NCBI GenBank assembly: GCA_016703105.1 | Contig: JADJCS010000020.1 | Location: 62,001 to 126,000 of the forward strand | DNA length: 64,000 nucleotides | Source: Flavobacteriales bacterium | Lineage (GTDB): Bacteria; Bacteroidota; Bacteroidia; Flavobacteriales_F; PHOS-HE28 | Reading direction: 5' to 3' | In this document: positions 25,627 through 33,042 of the stretch, piece after piece | Layout: the number at the start of each line of letters is the position of its first letter | Numbering within the stretch: position 1 is the stretch's first letter | Made by a program: the position numbers and the translations under genes | The notes under the pieces: model-generated | Database searches by the model: none | Told to the model about the DNA's origin: nothing | What the model saw: only the letters and a program-made list of their open reading frames with translations

Positions 25627-25716
25627 AACTGTCAGTTTTTCGGTGGCCGTGATAGAGCGACAGAGGAACGCCCATTCGGTTCCTGAAAATTGTTCAATGT
25701 CACATACAAAATGTCA
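25627..25716 (+). promoter_or_regulatory. Repeated TGTCA elements upstream of hsp20
   Basis: The 235-base gap before hsp20 contains AACTG-T-CAGTT (25627-25637, a palindrome) and two exact AATGTCA direct repeats (25696-25702 and 25710-25716). No good TAnnTTTG box is seen near the gene. These TGTCA elements could be a heat-shock or stress operator; which factor reads them is unknown. The rest of the gap shows nothing else. Confidence 0.35.
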
Positions 25717-25791
25717 GCGTCCGGGCCGTGGTATCGCGTTTGAAAATAGTGATGCGCCCCCGACCACGTGGCCGGGGTAAAACCCAAAACA

Positions 25792-26238
25792 ATGACACTT
25801 GTGAAGTACAAGAGTGCGCCGGTGAGCACAGCTTCCCCGGTGGACCGCCTGGCCAGCGAGGTCTTCGGCCCCAACATCGCCCGCCTTTTCGGAAGCGATG
25901 GGCTCATGGACCACAGCCCTCGCGTGAACATCGTGGAAGGCCCTGAGGAGTTCCGGTTGGAAATGCAGGCCCCGGGCTTCGACAAGAAGGACCTGAAGAT
26001 CGAGATGGTGGACGACACGCTCACCATCCGTGGGGAGCACACGGAGGATGAGCAGAACGAAGAGACCCGCTGGACGCGCCGGGAGTTCAGCCGCACGGCC
26101 TTCGAGCGCAGCTTCGTGATGCCGCAGAGCGTGAAGGCCGATGCCATCAAGGCCGACTACGTGAACGGCGTGCTGCAGGTGACCATTCCGAAATCGGAAG
26201 AGGCCAAGCCGAAGACGCGCACGATCAGCATCCACTGA
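25792..26238 (+). CDS. Small heat-shock protein, Hsp20/alpha-crystallin family
   Basis: A 148-residue ATP-independent holdase chaperone. The alpha-crystallin domain spans about residues 42-145: PRVNIVEGPEEFRLEMQAPGF, KKDLKIEMVDDTLTIRGEH, FERSFVMPQSV, and the conserved VNGVLQVTIPK (A-x-x-x-N-GVL motif) before a short C-terminal tail. Length is typical. The ATG at 25792 was preferred to an upstream GTG-type start because MTLVKY is the usual Bacteroidota N-terminus. A strong hairpin follows 17 bases after the stop. Confidence 0.93.
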   Translation: MTLVKYKSAPVSTASPVDRLASEVFGPNIARLFGSDGLMDHSPRVNIVEGPEEFRLEMQAPGFDKKDLKIEMVDDTLTIRGEHTEDEQNEETRWTRREFSRTAFERSFVMPQSVKADAIKADYVNGVLQVTIPKSEEAKPKTRTISIH

Positions 26239-26255
26239 GTGACCAAGGGAGAAGT

Positions 26256-26286
26256 GGGAAGGCCGCCAGCAATGAGCGGCCTTCCC
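26256..26286 (+). terminator. Hairpin terminator after hsp20
   Basis: GGGAAGGCCGC (26256-26266) pairs perfectly over 11 bases with GCGGCCTTCCC (26276-26286), with a 9-base loop. Only a weak pyrimidine run follows, as is common in high-GC Bacteroidota. Confidence 0.7.
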
Positions 26287-26320
26287 GTCTTCCGTGTTCA
26301 ACCTGAAATACCGTCGACCC

Positions 26321-26827
26321 ATGAGACCCATTGGAACGACCCCACTGGTGCATGCGTTGGCCGTTGTGACCATGACACTGTCCGCGTGCAACGGACAGGC
26401 ACAGCAGCACCAGGAAAGTCCTGCGGAAGCGGACACACTCGCAGCTCGCATCGGTACACCGAAGACCGAAGTGCGCGTGAACAAGGAGTACGACGCGAAC
26501 GGCAATTTGATCACCTACGATTCCACCTACTCCTCGTTCTACTCCAGCCACAGCGCGGATCCCGCGATGATGGACAGCCTCTTCCGGGATTTCGAACCGC
26601 GATTCAACCGGCGCTTCCCCCTGATGAACGATCCCGGTTTCAACGACCTGTTCTTCCGGGATACACTGTTGTATCCCGACTTCTTCCATGACGTCTTCTT
26701 CCGCAAGCCCATTGAGATGAACGACCGCTGGATGCAGCAGATGATGGCGAAGATGGACTCGATGAAGAACGCATACTTCCGGGAGCGAGCGGCCAAACCA
26801 CCGCAGCCCAACGGCACACCGCACTGA
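26321..26827 (+). CDS. Putative lipoprotein of unknown function
   Basis: A 168-residue predicted lipoprotein. From the ATG at 26321 the signal MRPIGTTPLVHALAVVTMTLSAC ends in lipobox LSAC. The mature part starts with a low-complexity acidic region, then YDANGNLITYDSTYSSFYSS and a run rich in Phe, Asp and Met (DSLFRDFEPRFNRRFP, FFRDTLLYPDFFHDVFF). No named domain was recognised. It follows hsp20 beyond a terminator hairpin on the same strand, and may belong to the same stress cluster. Likely outer-membrane, periplasmic-facing. Confidence 0.7.
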   Translation: MRPIGTTPLVHALAVVTMTLSACNGQAQQHQESPAEADTLAARIGTPKTEVRVNKEYDANGNLITYDSTYSSFYSSHSADPAMMDSLFRDFEPRFNRRFPLMNDPGFNDLFFRDTLLYPDFFHDVFFRKPIEMNDRWMQQMMAKMDSMKNAYFRERAAKPPQPNGTPH

Positions 26828-26839
26828 ACGCTCACCGCC

Positions 26840-27145
26840 ATGGAAGGCATCGAAGAAGCCATCATCAAGGTGTACATGTTCCAGCGCGACTCATTGCGTG
26901 AGCGCGCGGAGTCGATGCTGGAGCACGCACCTGACAGGGACACACCGCCTAGCTGGGTGGTGCCCATGGACGTGCCTGCAGTAGACAAGCTCGTCGGCAG
27001 CCTGAAGCCCGACCTGTACTATGACCGTCAGCGGAAACGCTTCACGCACATCGTGCATGCATTCGTGGTAGCGCCGAAAGCCTCGGAGCCGCATAAGACG
27101 TTCCCGGTGCAGCGGGTCATCACTATCCCTGACCCGCTGGGTTGA
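26840..27145 (+). CDS. Small conserved-looking protein, function unknown
   Basis: A 101-residue cytosolic-type protein with mixed helices and strands (EEAIIKVYMFQRDSLRERAESML; FTHIVHAFVVAPKA). It starts 12 bases after the lipoprotein stop, so co-transcription is likely. No motif, signal or membrane segment is visible. Coding is supported by codon bias like its neighbours and by the tight spacing. Confidence 0.6.
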   Translation: MEGIEEAIIKVYMFQRDSLRERAESMLEHAPDRDTPPSWVVPMDVPAVDKLVGSLKPDLYYDRQRKRFTHIVHAFVVAPKASEPHKTFPVQRVITIPDPLG

Positions 27146-27327
27146 ACGGTCCTCCGTAGGTTCGTGGACCAACCACCGGACCTCCGCCTGTTGCTAACGC
27201 GCCGCACATCGTTATCCATGGCATATGGTCTTGTGCTATGCTCCTTGGTAGCATGCGTGGACCATGGAAGCGTTGGAGCTTCCCGTCCGCTCGGCCGTAG
27301 GGATCCCTTCCCGTTGACACACCGCAT

Positions 27328-28101
27328 ATGAAGTGCTACACCAAGGTGGAACCTGCCAACGAACTTGGCTTCGCGAAAGTGGCATCCGGGGAAGGCGAGA
27401 CGCACGCCGAAGGCATCATAGACGCGAAGGGTGTAGAGATCATTCCGCCACTGACCAGCATCCTCATCGACGATATCACGGGCCCCACCGCCCTGGTGCG
27501 GAACGGTCGCGAGCACCTCTTCGTGGATCTGGGCAACGGGCCGGTCGACACGAACTTGTTCACCACTACGAAAGGCTACCAGTACGCGGAACCATTCCGC
27601 TGCGGCCGTGCGATGGTGCAGGTGGATGACCGCTGGTTCTACATCGATGCGGACGGCAACCCGCTCTTCGATGCTACCTACGACTTCGCCGAGACCTTCC
27701 ACCACGACCGCGCGATGGTGAAGGAAGGCGATCAGTACCGCATCATCGACACCACGGGCAAGACCGTGGCGGGGATGAACTACGACCAGGTGAGCCCGCA
27801 GAGCCCGTGGTGTTGGCAGGTCACGCGCATCAAGGGCGATGCGTACTGGAGTGGCTTCGTAGACCTTAACGGGAAGGAATTGACCCCACTGGTATACGAT
27901 GAGGTGGGTTACTACGATCCGGAAGTGAAGCGTATCCGCGTGGGAACAGGAGACAGGTTCGGGTTCATTGATGAGCACGCGCATGAAGTGATACCCGTGC
28001 AGTACGAATACGCGGAGATATTCGACAAGGGCAAGGCGCGCGTGATGCTTAACGGTCGCGAGTTCTTCATCGACCCGGATGGGAAGGAGGTAGCGGAATA
28101 G
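27328..28101 (+). CDS. WG-repeat protein, signal peptide out of frame
   Basis: 257 residues made of about six WG-type beta repeats (for example DDRWFYIDADGNPLFDATYDFAE, GDRFGFIDEHAHEVIPVQYEYAE), a family usually secreted in Bacteroidota. This frame has no signal peptide. Directly upstream, ATG at 27218 opens a lipoprotein signal (MAYGLVLCSLVAC, lipobox LVAC) that runs in another frame to a TGA overlapping this ATG. Adding one C to the CCC at about 27309-27311 fuses them as ...RRDPFPVDTPHMKCYTKV. The natural protein is therefore probably a lipoprotein of about 294 residues starting at 27218, broken here by a one-base loss, real or from sequencing. Confidence 0.78.
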   Translation: MKCYTKVEPANELGFAKVASGEGETHAEGIIDAKGVEIIPPLTSILIDDITGPTALVRNGREHLFVDLGNGPVDTNLFTTTKGYQYAEPFRCGRAMVQVDDRWFYIDADGNPLFDATYDFAETFHHDRAMVKEGDQYRIIDTTGKTVAGMNYDQVSPQSPWCWQVTRIKGDAYWSGFVDLNGKELTPLVYDEVGYYDPEVKRIRVGTGDRFGFIDEHAHEVIPVQYEYAEIFDKGKARVMLNGREFFIDPDGKEVAE

Positions 28102-28326
28102 CATGTACTGGAGATCCTTCACGTCCGGGTCCGGCTAAGGCATCAGCGGCAACTTTCACGGCTTTCACCGTCTTGTTCCGGGTGCTTGCAGGACAGGATG
28201 CGTATTTTTTGGATCCCTCTTGGGCTCCCTCGTATGCCGAATTGTTCCCTTCTGAACGATGCGCCTTCGATAACACGCAGTACCTATGTACCCCTGCTCC
28301 CTGCGGCCCCCACGACATCCTCTCCC

Positions 28327-28593
28327 ATGGTGACCATCAAGTTGAAACTGATCGGTATGGACCGCGCCGTGAACCCGGACTTCCTGGAAGCGATCCAACG
28401 CACCAACGAGAACGCCAGGACGATCGCCGATCGATACGAAAGGGCAGGACCCTTCGCCTGCGCGGAGCATCCGGACGCACAACCGACCATCGAGATCTCC
28501 GCGATCTTCCAGTCCTCGGTGAAGGTGCGCAAGGTGAAGTTCTGCTGCCAGGCACTGGCCGATCAGGTCGAAGAGCGCATGGCGCGGACCTAG
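28327..28593 (+). CDS. Small protein of unknown function
   Basis: An 88-residue protein starting MVTIKLKLIGMDRAVNPDF. It has a strand-helix-strand pattern with three Cys (ACAEH, CCQAL). The upstream 47 codons of the open frame are discarded because they look non-coding and the ATG at 28327 begins the structured part. No family was recognised. It is preceded by 225 bases without other features and followed by a long non-coding stretch. Confidence 0.5.
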   Translation: MVTIKLKLIGMDRAVNPDFLEAIQRTNENARTIADRYERAGPFACAEHPDAQPTIEISAIFQSSVKVRKVKFCCQALADQVEERMART

Positions 28594-29037
28594 TGCCGAC
28601 CGTGACCGAACAGCGGTCTAGGTATGGCACCGGGTGACCGGAGTATCCTGTGGGCGGGCCCTGAACAGAACATCAGCAATGGTGCGATAGGGATAGGGCA
28701 CACGCATGGGCGTGGCCAGCTCATTCCTCGTGCGGGTCTGCGATCGCATGGGCCCACGGTAAACAACACAGAGGCTGAGAGCGAGAAGTACAAGGCAACA
28801 ACGGGGGGTGTTGGGTCGCGTCATAAGGCTGCGTTTCCCCGCCAAGTTCTTCGACCGTTCCTGATCCGGAACGCAAAGACCGGGGAACGGTCCATCGCCG
28901 TGCAGCACCGTAGTGCACAGGGCCGGACGGTGCCGCGCGTATGTCCAACTCAGACCGCATGCGCATGCAAGGACGCCTTCGCCATGAACGCCGAAGCCCC
29001 GGGACGGGTCAGGGGGCTTCGCGCGAGTTTCTGGTCC
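28594..29037. other. 444-base region with no convincing gene
   Basis: Both strands carry open frames of 80-146 codons here, but their composition (Arg, Pro, Gly, Ser rich) is that of shadow frames and none has a believable start or domain. One minus-strand frame (28618-28908) contains a hydrophobic run CCLVLLALSLCVVY, which I consider chance. The only structured element is the hairpin near the right end. Confidence 0.5.
28992..29021 (-). terminator. Hairpin terminator of the FG-GAP operon
   Basis: CGAAGCCCC (28992-29000) pairs with GGGGCTTCG (29013-29021) across a 12-base loop. It lies 17 bases beyond the stop of the last FG-GAP gene on the minus strand. There is no T-run. Confidence 0.6.
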
Positions 29038-31002
29038 CTAGCGTTTGGTGAATTTTGCGCGTAGCGGTCCTTCTTTGGAGGTGATCTCCAGGATGTACGT
29101 ACCGTTCGGTAGCGAGGACACGTCGACCTGGTCGTTGCGTAGCGTGGTGGAGATCACCTGCTTGCCCGCTGCGTCCAGTATGGCGACGCGCGAATTGGAG
29201 GACGCGCTCATGGAATGGACATACAGCATGTCCTGCACCGGGTTCGGGTGGATGGAAAGGTCGTGGGCACCGATCTCCGCCATCCCTATCGTCGTAGAGC
29301 CTTCGATGATGTTCAAGGTGTCGTCGATGGTCGGAGCAGGGATCACGTCCACCAAGCCCGAGGGCCAGTGAACGGCTACCTGCGTCACGGCGGTATCGGC
29401 ACCCAGGCCAAAGTGCGCGGTAAGGCTGCTCATGTAAGAGAACCCATCGCCGCTGCGCACCTCGCGGATCTGCGTGCCCAAAGCGCTCACCACTTCCACA
29501 CGGGCGCCGATCCCGTTCCGATTGCCCACCGTTCCGATGGTGTTCACCTTGAGGTAGTGGTTGTCATTGCCGTTGTTCATGTACACGGTCGAACCGTTGA
29601 CGATGTCCAGGAAGCCATCATTGTTCAGGTCGCCGATGGGACCATTGCCCGGCTGGATCAGCACCGGAGCGAAGGTCAGGTCGCCATTGTTCCGCATGAG
29701 CGAGCCGCCGCCGAGGATGTCCAGCCAGCCATCGTTGTCGAAGTCGTGCGTGGTGAACTCAATGCTGGATCCGGTGTACGTGTCGAAGCCCGATCCCGGG
29801 GTGATATTGACGAACGACCCGAGGTCGTTGCGCATCAGCTTGTGATAGTCGCCGGTGCTGGTGCCCACCATCACGTCCATGTCCCCATCGTTGTCATAGT
29901 CACCCCATGCGGAGCTCCAGCTCTGCTGGCCGTCGTTCAACCCCAGGGCGGGTGCGATGTCCGTGAAAGTGCCATCGCCGTTGTTGCGGTAAAGTATGTC
30001 CACTTCGTCGCATCCGCACTTGGCTACGAAGAGATCCGGATCGCCATCATTGTCATAGTCGGTCCAGAGCGAACCATAGTTGCCGCAGGTCTCTCCCAAT
30101 CCTCCCTGATGGTAGGTGAGGGTGCCTGTGCCGTCGTTGGTGTAGTACACGTTGGCGTCCACGTCGTGGCAACTGAAGGCATCAAGGTGTCCATCGCTGT
30201 TGAGGTCCACCATGTTCGTGCGTTGGCAGAACACGTATTGCGGGAACGAGACCTCCGTGAAGGCGGTCCCTGTGGCGTTCGCCATCATGAACGTGACACC
30301 GCTTCCGCCGCCGTACATCAGATCGTTGTAGCCGTTGTCGTCCAGGTCGCCAGCGGCAATGCTCCAGGATGCATCATTGTCCGCCTGGGTGGTGGTTATG
30401 TTCACTGGAACGAACCCGCCGCCCGACTGTTGGTGGTTGATGTTGATGACCGTCTCGGTAGTGGATACCACATCGTCCAGAAAGTCCCCGTTCATGTCCA
30501 CTACGCAGTTGGCATAGCCCACAGTGGTGATGGGCTGCGGGGTGAAGCCGGAGGGGCCCACCAGTGGAGGACCTACCGCAAGCTGGAAGCTGAAACCATC
30601 GGACTCCCATCGGTCATCGAACGCGATGTGGTAGGTAACACCCGCCGTCACGTTCACCGTGGCCACGGAGAGAAAGCCGGATCCCGAATCATCATCGCCG
30701 CCCGCGCATGTCAGGTTCGCACAACCATCACTGTAGATATGCACGCGCGTGTCCCGGCCAGCGTTCACCGGCAGGTCCGTGCTTACTGTGAGCGCGGTAT
30801 CCTGCGATGGGGTATAGGTATACCATTCCCCCATGGTCGCGTTCACACCACTACCGTCGCAAATGGGGAACGGGGCCTGGGTGCCATCGATCACCGTCAC
30901 CACGTAGGTTCCGGTCCCGACCGGTAGTGCCGTGGCACATTGGTCTTGGCCATGCACGTACAGGGCAACGGCGCTTGCCAACGACAAGAGGCTCTTCTTC
31001 AT
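29038..31002 (-). CDS. FG-GAP/ASPIC protein with T9SS sorting domain (tandem copy 3)
   Basis: A 654-residue secreted protein of the CRTAC1-like type. Order: signal peptide (MKKSLLSLASAVALYVHG); a PPC-like N-terminal domain starting QCATALPVGTGTY (to ~150); about seven FG-GAP/VCBS repeats with calcium-site motifs such as DLNSDGHLD, DYDNDGDPD and DLNNDGFLD (~165-460); an ASPIC/UnbV domain (NGIGARVEVVSALGTQIREV, HFGLGADT); and a T9SS type A tail (LSIHPNPVQDMLYVHS to KFTKR). Surface adhesion or glycan binding is the likely role. It is the last gene of a four-gene operon and a paralogue of the two genes upstream. Confidence 0.9.
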   Translation of the reverse strand: MKKSLLSLASAVALYVHGQDQCATALPVGTGTYVVTVIDGTQAPFPICDGSGVNATMGEWYTYTPSQDTALTVSTDLPVNAGRDTRVHIYSDGCANLTCAGGDDDSGSGFLSVATVNVTAGVTYHIAFDDRWESDGFSFQLAVGPPLVGPSGFTPQPITTVGYANCVVDMNGDFLDDVVSTTETVININHQQSGGGFVPVNITTTQADNDASWSIAAGDLDDNGYNDLMYGGGSGVTFMMANATGTAFTEVSFPQYVFCQRTNMVDLNSDGHLDAFSCHDVDANVYYTNDGTGTLTYHQGGLGETCGNYGSLWTDYDNDGDPDLFVAKCGCDEVDILYRNNGDGTFTDIAPALGLNDGQQSWSSAWGDYDNDGDMDVMVGTSTGDYHKLMRNDLGSFVNITPGSGFDTYTGSSIEFTTHDFDNDGWLDILGGGSLMRNNGDLTFAPVLIQPGNGPIGDLNNDGFLDIVNGSTVYMNNGNDNHYLKVNTIGTVGNRNGIGARVEVVSALGTQIREVRSGDGFSYMSSLTAHFGLGADTAVTQVAVHWPSGLVDVIPAPTIDDTLNIIEGSTTIGMAEIGAHDLSIHPNPVQDMLYVHSMSASSNSRVAILDAAGKQVISTTLRNDQVDVSSLPNGTYILEITSKEGPLRAKFTKR

Positions 31003-31033
31003 ACGTTCGGTGAAGGTGGAAGGGGTTGCGCCG

Positions 31034-33001
31034 CTACTCCTTGGTGAAGGCGCGCCGCAGCGATCCGCCTTGGCTCGTCAATTCCAACAGGTAGACCCCG
31101 CTCTTCAGGTCGCTCACGTCCAACTGGCCGTTCACCAAGGAACGCAGAAGGACTTGCTTGCCGGTGGCATCCAAAACGCGCACCGGTGCGTTGCCCACGC
31201 CCGTTGTCGTCGTTACGTACAACAGGTCGGTCGCCGGGACCGGATGGAGGGTGAGTTCGTTGGTGCCGGATGCTTCCGCCACGCCGGTGGAAAGACCTTC
31301 CTCCACCACCAGGATGCCATCGATGGCCGGGTTGTCGATGATGTCCACGATGCCTGAAGGCCAGCGCACGATCACCTGGTCCACCTGGGTGTCCGTGCGG
31401 ATGCCGAAGTGGGCCGTCAAACTGCTCATATAGCGGAACCCATCGCCGCTGCGCACCTGGCGGATCTGCGTGCCCAGCGCGCTGGTCACTTCCACCTCGG
31501 CCCCGATCCCGTTCATGTTGCTAACCGCTCCCACAGTGAACACCTTGAGGTAGTGGTTGTCGTTGCCATCGTTCATATAGGCCGTGGCGGAGTTCATGAT
31601 GTCCAGGAAGCCATCGTTGTTCAGATCGCCGATGGGCCCATTGGTAGGTGTGATGGTGACCTGCTGAAAGGTGAGATCGCCGTTGCCGAGCATCAATGCG
31701 CCACCCCCCAAGATGTCCAGCCAACCGTCGTTGTTGAAGTCGTGCGTGGTCCATTCGATGCTCTGCCCGCCCAGCAGATCGAAGCCGGATCCGATGGTCA
31801 CGTTCACGAAAGTGCCCGCGTCGTTGCGCATCAGCTTATGCACGTTGCTGCTGCTGGATCCCACCAGCACATCCATGTCGCCGTCGTTGTCATAATCGCC
31901 CCAAGCGGAGGACCAGCTCTGATGACTGTCCGCGAACCCCAGCGCGGGTGCGATGTTCGTGAAGGTGCCATTGCCGTTGTTCTGGTACAGGATGTCCACC
32001 GGGTCACATCCGCACTTGGCCACGAACAGGTCCTGGTCACCATCCCCGTCAAAATCCACCCAGATGGAACCGTAGTTGCCACAGGTAGGGCCGAAGCCGC
32101 CTTGGTTGTACACCAGGTTCCCGGTGCCGTCGTTCAAGTAGTACACGTTGGCGTCCACGTCATGGCAGACAAAGCCGTCCAGGTTGCCATCGTTGTTGAT
32201 GTCCACGAAGTTGGAGCGCTGGCTGAAGACATATTGCGGATAGGAGACCTCCGTGAACGCCGTGCCGTCCGCATTCGCTTTCATGAAGGTGACGCCGCCG
32301 CCGCCGCCGTACAGAAGGTCGTTGAAGCCGTTGTTGTCGAAATCACCTGCGGCCAGGCTCCAGGAAGCCGTGTTGTCCGCCGGGGTGGTGGTGATGCTCT
32401 GAGGTACGAAGCCGCCCAACGCCTGCTGTTGCAGGATATGGATCAGGCTGGTGGAGGTGGAGACCACATCGTCAAGATGGTCGCCGTTCATGTCCACCAC
32501 GCACATGGTGGTGCCACTGGTAGGCAGCGCTTGCGGCAGGAAGGTCACCGGGTCCTGCACGGGAACGGTCTCCGATACCTGAAAGGTGAAAGCCGCCGAA
32601 CTCCAGCGATTGTCAAAAGCGATGAGATAGGTGGTGCCTGCGGTGACATTGAAGCTCGCCGTGGAAAGGTTGCCACTTCCGGAGTCATCGTCGCCCGCGA
32701 CACAGGCCAGAGCGGCGCAGCCACCGGTGTATACATGGAAACGGGTGTCCAACCCGGTGTTCGCCGGCAGGCTGGTGGTCACGGTAACGTTGAGGTCCGC
32801 GCCCGCGGTATAGCTGTACCACTCACCCGCTGTGGCCCCCGTGCCGTTCGGCGCACAGATGGGGAGGGGCACCTGCGTCCCGTTCACGCCCGTCACCGCG
32901 AAGGTGCCGACCGTGATGGGCAGCGCTGTGGCGCAGGTGTTCTGGGCTGCTGCGGACAATGCGCCCAGGCAAGTGAACAATAGAAGCGTAGCGTGTTTCA
33001 T
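31034..33001 (-). CDS. FG-GAP/ASPIC protein with T9SS sorting domain (tandem copy 2)
   Basis: A 655-residue paralogue with the same architecture: signal peptide (MKHATLLLFTCLGALSAAAQ), N-terminal PPC-like domain beginning TCATALPITVGTF, FG-GAP repeats (DMNGDHLDD, DFDGDGDQD, DYDNDGDMD, DLNNDGFLD), ASPIC/UnbV domain (GIGAEVEVTSALGTQIRQV) and a T9SS tail (LTLHPVPATDLLYVTT to AFTKE). The sorting motif has PVP where its neighbours have PNP. It begins 41 bases after the previous gene. Long stretches are nearly identical in DNA to the flanking copies, suggesting recent duplication or gene conversion. Confidence 0.9.
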   Translation of the reverse strand: MKHATLLLFTCLGALSAAAQNTCATALPITVGTFAVTGVNGTQVPLPICAPNGTGATAGEWYSYTAGADLNVTVTTSLPANTGLDTRFHVYTGGCAALACVAGDDDSGSGNLSTASFNVTAGTTYLIAFDNRWSSAAFTFQVSETVPVQDPVTFLPQALPTSGTTMCVVDMNGDHLDDVVSTSTSLIHILQQQALGGFVPQSITTTPADNTASWSLAAGDFDNNGFNDLLYGGGGGVTFMKANADGTAFTEVSYPQYVFSQRSNFVDINNDGNLDGFVCHDVDANVYYLNDGTGNLVYNQGGFGPTCGNYGSIWVDFDGDGDQDLFVAKCGCDPVDILYQNNGNGTFTNIAPALGFADSHQSWSSAWGDYDNDGDMDVLVGSSSSNVHKLMRNDAGTFVNVTIGSGFDLLGGQSIEWTTHDFNNDGWLDILGGGALMLGNGDLTFQQVTITPTNGPIGDLNNDGFLDIMNSATAYMNDGNDNHYLKVFTVGAVSNMNGIGAEVEVTSALGTQIRQVRSGDGFRYMSSLTAHFGIRTDTQVDQVIVRWPSGIVDIIDNPAIDGILVVEEGLSTGVAEASGTNELTLHPVPATDLLYVTTTTGVGNAPVRVLDATGKQVLLRSLVNGQLDVSDLKSGVYLLELTSQGGSLRRAFTKE

Positions 33002-33042
33002 GGTCGGGTAGGGGGTGTTCGGAGAAAGTGGGTGGGTAAAGG

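Noticed and set aside
27028..28122. 364-codon minus-strand frame opposite the WG-repeat gene
   Set aside because: The plus strand has regular WG repeats and the minus frame has none; it also spans the frameshift without explaining it.
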